A DNA stretch of 64,000 nucleotides, taken from positions 1-64,000 of the forward strand of contig JAJZZM010000005.1 of assembly GCA_021797555.1 (NCBI GenBank), given 5' to 3'. Both the position numbers and the translations under genes were made by a program. Positions 57,047-64,000 of the stretch are shown here, piece after piece. The notes under the pieces are model-generated. The model made no database searches and was not told the origin of the DNA. It saw nothing but the letters and a program-made list of their open reading frames with translations. How positions within the stretch are numbered: the first letter of the stretch is position 1; each line of letters starts with the position of its first letter. Source of the DNA: Thermoplasmata archaeon. GTDB taxonomy: Archaea > Thermoplasmatota > Thermoplasmata > Thermoplasmatales > Thermoplasmataceae.

Positions 57047-57736
57047 AATTTAATTTTTAATAAATTTATGTGCTGCCCTGTTGTTATTTCCTTTATATAA
57101 TTAATAAATTTGTATATTTTCATTATAGGAGTCATCTCTGTTGATAATCTCCTTCTGTTATTTTTACTGATTATGCATTTTATTTTTTTTTGTCATTTAA
57201 CTCTATTCTATGTTTATATTCTTTTATAACATTTTATCTGGTATATAGGAAATATTTACAGGACAATATATTCCGGAATTAATGGAATAACATGCCTGCA
57301 TAATGATTTTAACCATAACTCCATTATGCCCATAATCATGAAATGCCATGGCACAGTTATGTTTTGATCCAGTGTGTATGGTCTGTATTTGCCATTTTCA
57401 CATTCCATTGTACTGATAAAGTATATTATGCTGGGTATACTTATAATAAGCAGGGCTGCCATGTATATGGGAATAAATAACTGATCGGAATAATATATGG
57501 TATATACTGGAATGGGCATGGCCTGTATATATTTCTATGACCGTTAATAAGATTTTAGTGAGGGTAATAATATGGAATAATTAAATATTCTTCGTGAATG
57601 GGAATATTTAAAATCATGTGTAGTGTTAGGTTGTTTCTGACGCCAACCAAAATAGTCAGATATATTATCATAACTGTTAACAGAAATATTATTGTTTAGA
57701 AAGATAAAATTTTATACAGTTGTTTCATGAATTATA
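57047..57736. other. Intergenic stretch with one doubtful small ORF
   Basis: About 690 bases. The only frame with protein-like quality is on the minus strand at 57256-57519, listed separately. The last 80 bases should carry the promoter of the ammonium transporter (TAAAATTTTATACAG at about 57705). Confidence 0.4.
57256..57519 (-). CDS. Possible small membrane protein (doubtful)
   Basis: An 87-residue frame whose first 40 residues hold one good membrane helix (LFIPIYMAALLIISIPSIIYFI) and whose second half is moderately hydrophobic. Length and codon use do not exclude a gene, but I see no family and no clear promoter. Low confidence. Confidence 0.3.
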   Translation of the reverse strand: MPIPVYTIYYSDQLFIPIYMAALLIISIPSIIYFISTMECENGKYRPYTLDQNITVPWHFMIMGIMELWLKSLCRHVIPLIPEYIVL

Positions 57737-59035
57737 ATGATATCGGGAATAATTGATAATTTAGTTCCTTCAAGGGTTTTAATTAATAACTTATGGGTTA
57801 TAATTGCAGCTATTTTTGTATTTATTATGACAATTGCTGTGGGTTTCCTGGAAATAGGTGAATTGGGGAATAAATACAAAAACAGTTTATTAAAAACCAT
57901 TGTTATATCCGGGACAGCCATATTTGTTATGGCCATTATAGGATTCAATACCGCTTTTGCACCGACTGTGGATGGAGTAATAGGAAATCCATTCTATAAA
58001 AACGGTTTTTTCCTCGGAGGATTTTCTTCCGGCTCCATCACCGCTACCTGGTGGTCCATGACGGGAAAATATTTCAATACCGGATTAAAGCTTGGAACAT
58101 ATTATTTATTTGAAACTGCCTTTGCAGCCGTTACCCTTGCCCTTGTGGGTGTAATTGTATTAAAAAAAATGAAATTCAAGGCCTTTTTTATATTTTCAAT
58201 AGTTTATTTTGTAATAATCTGGAATCTGCCTGCTGCATGGATATGGAACCCTACCGGGTGGCTGTACAAAATGGGCATGAGGGATTTTGCAGGAGGGCTG
58301 GTCGTTCACGGAGCAGCAGCGGCCGCAGGATTGGCAATTGTATATGAAATATGGAGGGAGGAAAAGAAAAAAGGTTTAAAGCAATCGATGAAAATTAACA
58401 TGCATATAAGCAGCACATGGCTGGCGCTTGGAATATTATTGCTTTGGATCGGATGGTTCGGCTTCAATCCGGGGAGTGTACTTGCCTTCAACGGTGATGT
58501 TCTGATGGTTGTAATAACCACATTTGTTGCTTCGGGTGCGGCAATGATGTCTACAATGCTATTTGGTGAATTATGGGATAGAAAAACTCCTGTAATAATG
58601 GATGCAACCAACGGAATCCTTATGGGGCTTATTATAATTACACCACTGGCGGGCTTTGTGAGTCCGGCAAGTGCACTAATACTTGGATTCATTGGAGGGC
58701 CATTATTTATAGGGGGAGAAAAATTATTTTCAAGGGTAAAATGGTTTTCCGATCCAGTTGGATTATTTCCCGGCCATGGCCTCGGAGGGGTCTTCGGGGT
58801 TATAATGATAGCATTCTTCACACAGCATTCATTTGCGGTGGCTTCGGGCAACAGTGTTTTACCCAACGGTTTGCTGTTTTACGGTGGATTTGCTGCATTG
58901 AGGCAGCTTGGAATAGAATTGCTGGGCATAGCCGTTGTGGTGGTTGTTGTATTTGCCATATCTTTAGTTACCATATACCTCATAAGCAGGTTGATCCACG
59001 GAATCCTGAATGATGAAGAATATAATATGAAATAA
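57737..59035 (+). CDS. amt: Ammonium transporter Amt
   Basis: A 432-residue Amt/Mep/Rh protein with about 11 helices. Diagnostic segments are MRDFAGGLVVHGAAAAAGLA (first pore His), GWFGFNPGS, MSTMLFGELWDRKTP and VGLFPGHGLGGVFGV (second pore His). The two histidines line the channel that conducts ammonia. It takes up ammonium at low supply. No GlnK (PII) gene is adjacent, which is unusual because amt and glnK are usually paired. A TATA-like box lies about 25 bases upstream of the ATG at 57737. Confidence 0.94.
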   Translation: MISGIIDNLVPSRVLINNLWVIIAAIFVFIMTIAVGFLEIGELGNKYKNSLLKTIVISGTAIFVMAIIGFNTAFAPTVDGVIGNPFYKNGFFLGGFSSGSITATWWSMTGKYFNTGLKLGTYYLFETAFAAVTLALVGVIVLKKMKFKAFFIFSIVYFVIIWNLPAAWIWNPTGWLYKMGMRDFAGGLVVHGAAAAAGLAIVYEIWREEKKKGLKQSMKINMHISSTWLALGILLLWIGWFGFNPGSVLAFNGDVLMVVITTFVASGAAMMSTMLFGELWDRKTPVIMDATNGILMGLIIITPLAGFVSPASALILGFIGGPLFIGGEKLFSRVKWFSDPVGLFPGHGLGGVFGVIMIAFFTQHSFAVASGNSVLPNGLLFYGGFAALRQLGIELLGIAVVVVVVFAISLVTIYLISRLIHGILNDEEYNMK

Positions 59036-59112
59036 GGTTTTTATTATGAATATACAATGGAAACAACAGAGTCATAGGAAAAAATCATGACATATCATTT
59101 TATATTCCTATA

Positions 59113-59503
59113 GTGATATTATACTACTGTACAGGAATAACACCCTATTTAATTCCATATTTTGTTGACAGACCTGTAATGGTAAAGCTATGTATTATAA
59201 GTACTGCAGTATACGGCTTTGGTCTGTATATGCTTTTGGATCAGGCAATTTACCACATACTTCTATACATAATTGAAGTTACAATAATATCCGGTATCGG
59301 CATAGTTACCGGATTTGATACAATAAATAGGCTAATTAATAGTCCTTATTGCTATTTCAGGGATGTATGCAATTCCGGTCACAATGCTTCTTATAGGCCT
59401 TATTATGGTAGCTGTTTTATCAATAATCAATCCATCGTTGGTGAAAACAGAAAACCGTAGTATTGATGAAACGTTAAAAGATTTCATTGCGGAAAATAAT
59501 TGA
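59113..59503 (+). pseudogene. C-terminal MFS transporter relic, frameshifted
   Basis: The first frame reads GITPYLIPYFVDRPVMVKL and runs through two or three helices to TGFDTINR; a one-base shift near 59340 then joins it to IAISGMYAIPVTMLLIGLIM, VAVLSIINPSLVKTEN and the stop at 59501-59503. It looks like the last four helices of a major facilitator. The N-terminal two-thirds are missing and the remainder is frameshifted. Confidence 0.55.
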
Positions 59504-59570
59504 ATATTATGGCTTCAGTATATACTATGCAATATAAAACAATAAATAGTATTTGTTAATTTAAAAAAAA

Positions 59571-60923
59571 TTAATTCTCACTTACATCCTCCATATTTTT
59601 TTCTTCCTTTACTTCAGTATTTTTTCCAGTATTTGTTTCCAGCATTTTTTCAGGCAGCCCTTTGCCCTGTGTTTCTTTAATGAGGAATATTAATGGCATT
59701 ACTATAATAAAGCCTATTGCTGTGTAAGCCACCGCATGGCCAAAACCTACAAGTAATGATATGTATCCTATCAGGAATATCAATCCTGCTGCAAAATATC
59801 TGGCAAATGTTGTAATCGCTCCAAATCCGGAACTTCTAAACTCCGTGGGATATAATTCCGGGCTCCACAGAGTAAATACTGCAAAGTCTGCTCCGCCTAG
59901 TCCAAGGAATGGCAGAGCAATAAAAAGATAATACAGGTTATCTAAATAGAATATAATATCGTAAATGAAAAATACGCTTATCGCCATTAAAAATAAAAAG
60001 AATATCAGTGTAAATCTCCTGCCTATTTTCTCTGCAAGAAATGGCATAAGTATGCATCCAAGTATTGTAAATACGGCGGTTTCACTTCCACCTGCTGCAA
60101 CGAAATCTACAACAGGATATTTAAATGTAACAAATGACGCTATTATGTCTTCTACTACAACAGGAACATATACAGTACCGCTATATAATCCTAAAATAAC
60201 TGCAGCCATAACAAGTGATGCAACTATTGTAGATCTGGCATAACCTTTTTTAAATATTGATATAAAGGATGATCTTGCTTTTAGTTTATTGCCCTCTATT
60301 TTTTTAACTTTCTCCCATTTTTCGGGTTCTTTAGTTTTATATCTTATATATACAATAAAGACCACGGGCAAACCACCCAGCATTAACATTCCACGGAATC
60401 CAATGAAAGGCTCCAGTAATAATTCAGCCAAGGCCGCAAAAAGGAAACCAAAATAAAATCCTGAATGGAATAAACCTGCACCCATTACCCTCCTATCTTC
60501 AGGGAACACCTCGGCAACACTTGTTCCACCAACAAACCATTCTGCGCCAATGCCCAGGCCAGTAATAAACCTGAATACCATAAATTCATATGCATTTGTT
60601 GACAATCCACTTAAAAATGAACCTAATGCAAATAAAATAATACTGATCGTGAGTATTTTTATTCTTCCATATTTGTCACCCAGTGGACCAAAAATAAAGG
60701 ATGTCCCCCAGCCAATTAAAAATACTGCAAAGAAAGCCGATAAATAAAATGAAGTTAATGACAAACTTATACCTGATGCAGGTAAAAGATATCTGGTTGC
60801 AGCCAAATCTATAAATGCATATACAAACGTTGTAAATCCATCAAGGACCCAGCCACCCCATGCTGCATAAAACACAGGCCAATTCACATCCCGCCAGGGG
60901 GTTTTCTGAATGTTTTTATTCAT
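59571..60923 (-). CDS. MFS transporter, carboxylate/sugar type
   Basis: A 450-residue major facilitator with 12 helices. GPLGDKYGRIKILT follows helix 2 (motif A), and helix 4 has TGLGIGAEWFVGGTSVAEVF, a form seen in the metabolite:proton symporters for organic acids and sugars. The middle loop is Lys-rich (KKIEGNKLKARSS) and the C-terminal tail is acidic and Lys-rich. The N-terminus (TPWRDVNWPVFYAAWGGWVL) is typical of this branch. It would take up a small acid or sugar with protons. Substrate unknown. It appears monocistronic. Confidence 0.88.
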   Translation of the reverse strand: MNKNIQKTPWRDVNWPVFYAAWGGWVLDGFTTFVYAFIDLAATRYLLPASGISLSLTSFYLSAFFAVFLIGWGTSFIFGPLGDKYGRIKILTISIILFALGSFLSGLSTNAYEFMVFRFITGLGIGAEWFVGGTSVAEVFPEDRRVMGAGLFHSGFYFGFLFAALAELLLEPFIGFRGMLMLGGLPVVFIVYIRYKTKEPEKWEKVKKIEGNKLKARSSFISIFKKGYARSTIVASLVMAAVILGLYSGTVYVPVVVEDIIASFVTFKYPVVDFVAAGGSETAVFTILGCILMPFLAEKIGRRFTLIFFLFLMAISVFFIYDIIFYLDNLYYLFIALPFLGLGGADFAVFTLWSPELYPTEFRSSGFGAITTFARYFAAGLIFLIGYISLLVGFGHAVAYTAIGFIIVMPLIFLIKETQGKGLPEKMLETNTGKNTEVKEEKNMEDVSEN

Positions 60924-61233
60924 AAACCGTTATAATATGATTTTATATTTATATTTTTTTACATCAACATAATGAAACTTTGATGCATAGCTTCATTATC
61001 CCTTTTAATGCCTTTATAGTTAACTTTCATAAAATATTAAAATTATAATTTTGCAGGCCTTTCCATTACATCTCTAAAAATAGAATTATCCTCATTCCAG
61101 ATCCATATAATTTTTTTTATCTCTCTTTGTTATTTACATTCACCATTATTCATCCCACAAAACCTATTTTTAAAAATGTATCACGTGAGAATATTTATGT
61201 TTGCTGGAATCTGTAGTTCCATAAATATTTTAA
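60924..61233. other. Intergenic stretch, no gene seen
   Basis: About 310 AT-rich bases between two minus-strand genes, mostly carrying the MFS promoter near 60930-60960. No frame of interest. Confidence 0.4.
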
Positions 61234-61776
61234 TTAATAGGAAAGAAAGCCCCTGATCAGGTCAGTTGTGTATTCTTCTATGGATTGATCATTTTCATCC
61301 CACCAGATCAGATAACACAATAATGAACCGAAGAATGACCTTTTTTTGGCAAGGGATAGTTTCATATCGGCCATCTTTTCAACCCTGTTGAATATATTAT
61401 CAAAGCTTGTGAAACATAGGTCCCTCAATTTATCCTTGAGGGCAGGATAGTTATTCTTATTGCTGATAGTATAAAGAAACAGATTTCGTATATCCGACTC
61501 TTTGTAATAATTAAGAAATTTTATGCCCAGATCATGGAGGATGGCATTGCCATCAAGATATGATGTATTGTCTATGTAATTCATCACATCAATGGGAACC
61601 GATTTAAGCGCCGATCTTATGATAAGGTTCTCCTTGTTTTCATAATAGAAAAAAATAAGCCCTTTACTGACGTTAGCTTCCAGTGCAATTTCATCTACGG
61701 TGGCCAGGTCATAGCCCTTAAGGGAAAAGACCTTTATTGCCGCGTTAAGGATTTTTTCCTTTTTGCCCATTTTCAT
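61234..61776 (-). CDS. TetR/AcrR-family repressor
   Basis: A 180-residue regulator. The N-terminal HTH has KEKILNAAIKVFSLKGYDLA then TVDEIALEANVSKGLIFFYY, the TetR hallmark ending in YYENKENL. The rest is helical and binds an unknown ligand. It is divergent from the TDT-type carrier gene, and two palindromic boxes lie between them, so it likely represses both itself and the carrier. Confidence 0.92.
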   Translation of the reverse strand: MKMGKKEKILNAAIKVFSLKGYDLATVDEIALEANVSKGLIFFYYENKENLIIRSALKSVPIDVMNYIDNTSYLDGNAILHDLGIKFLNYYKESDIRNLFLYTISNKNNYPALKDKLRDLCFTSFDNIFNRVEKMADMKLSLAKKRSFFGSLLCYLIWWDENDQSIEEYTTDLIRGFLSY

Positions 61777-61808
61777 AATATATTATTATAAATTGATATA
61801 TTAATTAT

Positions 61809-61824
61809 TTGACCGTATAGTCAG
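61809..61824. promoter_or_regulatory. TetR operator-like palindrome, copy 1
   Basis: TTGACC-GTAT-AGTCAG, an imperfect 16-bp palindrome, centred 32 bases from the second copy. It lies nearer to the TetR gene start. Confidence 0.65.
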
Positions 61825-61840
61825 AATCCTTATATAATAA

Positions 61841-61856
61841 TTGACTATACAGTCAA
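61841..61856. promoter_or_regulatory. TetR operator-like palindrome, copy 2
   Basis: TTGACT-ATAC-AGTCAA has perfect 6-bp arms and a 4-base spacer. It lies between a TATA-like TTATATAATAA (61830-61840) and the carrier ATG at 61873. Binding here would block the carrier promoter. Confidence 0.68.
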
Positions 61857-61872
61857 TATAAGATGATGGCAA

Positions 61873-62910
61873 ATGAAAAATAAGTTACTATACGCTTTCG
61901 GATCAGAATGGTTTGGCATGGCAATAGCCACGCTTGCTGTGGCACAGGTATTTTTCCTGGTATCTAGGTATCTTGATAATCTGGCATTAAAATATACAGG
62001 AGAAGCATTTTTCGCCCTCGGGATAATAATATTTGTGGTTGTATTTATTTTATGGTCGATCCGTGGGATCACCATACATGATGGGAAATGGAGCCACTGG
62101 AACAGCCTTACCAGACTCAGCTTCATTGCACTGATTCCCATAATTTCCTTTGTGATAAATCATATACTTATAGACCTCTACGGGATCAGCAGCCTGATGG
62201 CCATACTATCTTTATATAATTATTTCTTCAGCTATTTCCTTGCACTTATACTTGGAATTCTTCTGGGTTACAGGCTTTATACCAAGGAAATAAACAAAGA
62301 TGAAATCAACTATGCAATAATAATACCTCCACTGTCAATAGGTACAAGTATATTTCTTGCAACCCCATTGATGGGGTATTATCATGGAAATACTGCACAG
62401 ACAATATACTTCCTTGTTTTAATGGGCCTTGGCATATTCTTCTTTCTGTACATATTCATAGGTTCTGTTGCATTATCCGGGCATGTATCCAATAAATCCG
62501 GTTCAACACTACCTACGGCAATGCTCCCTGTAGGAGTATCCAGCCTGATAATAATCAATCTTCTTTCAATTACATCCTTCGGAGCAGTAATAGGTAATAT
62601 GGTTCTGAACATCGGTACAGTAGAATTCATTTCTATCCTGCTCTGGGGATTTGAAGTCTGGAATTTCCTTGTAATGTTCATTATAATGTTCAGGAAGGAA
62701 ACATTCGGATATTTATCGGTATGGGCATACGGTTTCCCTCTGGGCTTATTTGCAACGTCCACCATAAAGCTTGAGGCCGTTACAAAGATTGCAATTCTGG
62801 GGTACATATTCTTGTTTATATGGATTGTCCTGATTTTACTCTGGTTCTATGCACTTTTGAATACTTATGTATTTGTGCACAGGCTTGACAGGAACATGAA
62901 GGCACAATAA
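61873..62910 (+). CDS. TDT/SLAC1-family (TehA-like) carrier
   Basis: A 345-residue membrane protein with about 10 helices. The N-terminus (KNKLLYAFGSEWFGMAIATL) and the repeated pattern of helices with buried aromatics fit the TehA/SLAC1 family of anion channels and carriers for C4-dicarboxylates, sulphite, nitrate or tellurite. The segment AIIIPPLSIGTSIFLATPLM lies in the middle. It is controlled by an adjacent TetR gene and followed by a DUF998 membrane protein. In this context it could export an organic acid or toxic anion. Substrate unknown. Confidence 0.75.
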   Translation: MKNKLLYAFGSEWFGMAIATLAVAQVFFLVSRYLDNLALKYTGEAFFALGIIIFVVVFILWSIRGITIHDGKWSHWNSLTRLSFIALIPIISFVINHILIDLYGISSLMAILSLYNYFFSYFLALILGILLGYRLYTKEINKDEINYAIIIPPLSIGTSIFLATPLMGYYHGNTAQTIYFLVLMGLGIFFFLYIFIGSVALSGHVSNKSGSTLPTAMLPVGVSSLIIINLLSITSFGAVIGNMVLNIGTVEFISILLWGFEVWNFLVMFIIMFRKETFGYLSVWAYGFPLGLFATSTIKLEAVTKIAILGYIFLFIWIVLILLWFYALLNTYVFVHRLDRNMKAQ

Positions 62911-62979
62911 TCTAAATAAATAATTCTTTTAATTTTTATAGGTTCTTAAAATATTTTTTTCTGATTCTTTTTTGTTCCA

Positions 62980-63624
62980 ATGATTAAAAATAAGTATAGA
63001 TTAGGATTAAATTCATTAATGTCAGATATGAAATATATATACATCACCGGCGGAATAACGCTTATCCTCATTTGGATTGTTATTATCATTTCGGCTGCAT
63101 TTAATCCATGGTTCAGGGTTACTGGAAACGCCCTAAGCGACCTGGGAGGTGGAAATATGATTCTGAATGGCCATCCTGCGCCAGCATATCCTTACATCTA
63201 TAATGTCGGATTGATAATTGAGGCTATTTTTATAGCAATACTTGCATCACTGTTCCTTTCAAAAAGCAGGAATAAAATAGAAAATGCAGGCATTTCATTT
63301 TTTATGATATCGGCACTGTTTCTTGCTCTTATAGGTATATACCATGAAGGCACATATCCTCATGATTTTGTGTCAATATGGTTTTTTATTCTTGCAAGTA
63401 TTTCTTACATTACAATCGGGATATCACTTATTATAAATAAAATGAAATATGGAATTCCCATAACATTATCAATAATATTTTCATGGATTTTATATGCCAT
63501 GATTCCCTGGCAATCGGTTGCGGAAGATGAAATATTCGGAATAGCAGTTATAGAACTTGTAGTCATTTTCCATATATTCTCATTTAGGAACAGACTGAAT
63601 TATTTTATCACAAGAAAAAATTAG
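62980..63624 (+). CDS. DUF998 membrane protein
   Basis: A 214-residue protein with about six helices. The first outer loop has NPWFRVTGNALSDLGGG, the diagnostic DUF998 motif, and a later HEGTYPHDFVSIWFF segment is also typical. DUF998 proteins are small integral membrane proteins of unknown function. It lies 69 bases after the TDT-type carrier on the same strand and may be co-transcribed under TetR control. Confidence 0.88.
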   Translation: MIKNKYRLGLNSLMSDMKYIYITGGITLILIWIVIIISAAFNPWFRVTGNALSDLGGGNMILNGHPAPAYPYIYNVGLIIEAIFIAILASLFLSKSRNKIENAGISFFMISALFLALIGIYHEGTYPHDFVSIWFFILASISYITIGISLIINKMKYGIPITLSIIFSWILYAMIPWQSVAEDEIFGIAVIELVVIFHIFSFRNRLNYFITRKN

Positions 63625-63904
63625 CACCTATTATTTGCCGGCATATATTTAAAATGAAAGTGTCCAATAATTATTATTTTATAAACCACAGAAATATATC
63701 ATTTTGACCCTGTTTAATGATTAACATACAACATCAATGGTATGATTCATTATATTCATGCAGATCGTTTCCATATAATCATCAAAGAAAAATACATAAC
63801 ACTTGATTCATGGACCATACCTGCCTTTACATAAGGACTTATATTAAATCCTTCAGGGTATTGGCATTCATCTCCACAGGCGTATATTCCCCCCACTCAT
63901 TAGG
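63625..63904. other. Intergenic stretch, no intact gene seen
   Basis: Bases 63625-63904 are moderately AT-rich and contain only broken short frames. They may belong to the same eroded transposase as the relic at 63905, but no motif is clear before that. Confidence 0.35.
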
Positions 63905-64000
63905 AAGAATATACCATAACCGGCAAATGGAAAATTAGAAAGATTAAATTATGCAATAAAAAGATTAGGGCATTATTTCCCAACATGGGATGCGGCAATT
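63905..64000 (+). mobile_element. DDE integrase-type transposase relic at the window edge
   Basis: In one plus-strand frame, after a TAA, PANGKLERLNYAIKRLGHYF then PTWDAAI reads to the window end. NGKLER is the classic motif around the last catalytic Glu of rve-type transposases (usually HPQTNGKLER). A stop precedes it and the start is missing, so this is a relic. The same transposase type left a fragment at 38100-38230. Confidence 0.62.

Overview
The window looks like an AT-rich, acidophilic euryarchaeon of the Thermoplasmatales (Ferroplasma, Acidiplasma or Picrophilus type). This is inference from content: strong A+T bias, AGG/ATA-rich codon use, genes that mostly start about 20-30 bases after a TATA-like box with no Shine-Dalgarno sequence, a DoxD/DoxA thiosulfate:quinone oxidoreductase, a DUF929 protein, many APC and MFS carriers, and numerous decayed archaeal insertion sequences. 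No rRNA, tRNA or CRISPR array was recognised.

1-22 kb: transport and catabolism with mobile elements. The window opens inside the 3' end of a TnpB gene (IS200/IS605 type) with its likely omega-RNA scaffold and right end. SurE follows, then an intact IS110 element with a highly structured leader that looks like a bridge RNA. Next come HIT hydrolase, APC permeases, MFS carriers, a GNAT, an Opp/Dpp-type ATPase pair behind an APC permease, remnants of a crotonase and a second IS110, a thiamine-binding protein, DUF929, DoxD/DoxA and proline racemase.

22-39 kb: a defence and toxin-antitoxin island. It holds AbrB/VapC, two DUF4143-type AAA ATPases (one dead), an XRE-ImmA/IrrE protein with a DUF4411 PIN protein, a YgjP-like metallopeptidase, a type I restriction-modification operon (hsdM-hsdS-hsdR) whose hsdM is frameshifted at a six-G tract, a second AbrB/VapC, a dead APC permease, a broken HEPN/MNT pair cut by an IS remnant, and an RHH/VapC pair. 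Palindromes or repeats sit at the starts of the antitoxin genes.

39-48 kb: a decayed MMPL transporter, a LigB-type dioxygenase, ThpR with a 48-residue small protein, an IS110 fragment, and a peroxide-defence cluster (1-Cys peroxiredoxin, EncFtn-type ferritin-like protein, KatG) divergent from an Lrp/AsnC regulator. A VapB/VapC pair with an in-frame stop in the toxin follows.

48-64 kb: a 1041-residue PLD-SF2 helicase-DUF3427 protein, thiolase, YbjQ protein, an ABC exporter divergent from a membrane protein and winged-helix regulator, an Amt ammonium transporter, an MFS remnant, an intact MFS carrier, a TetR regulator with two operator-like palindromes upstream of a TDT/SLAC1-type carrier and a DUF998 membrane protein, and finally a DDE transposase remnant at the right edge.
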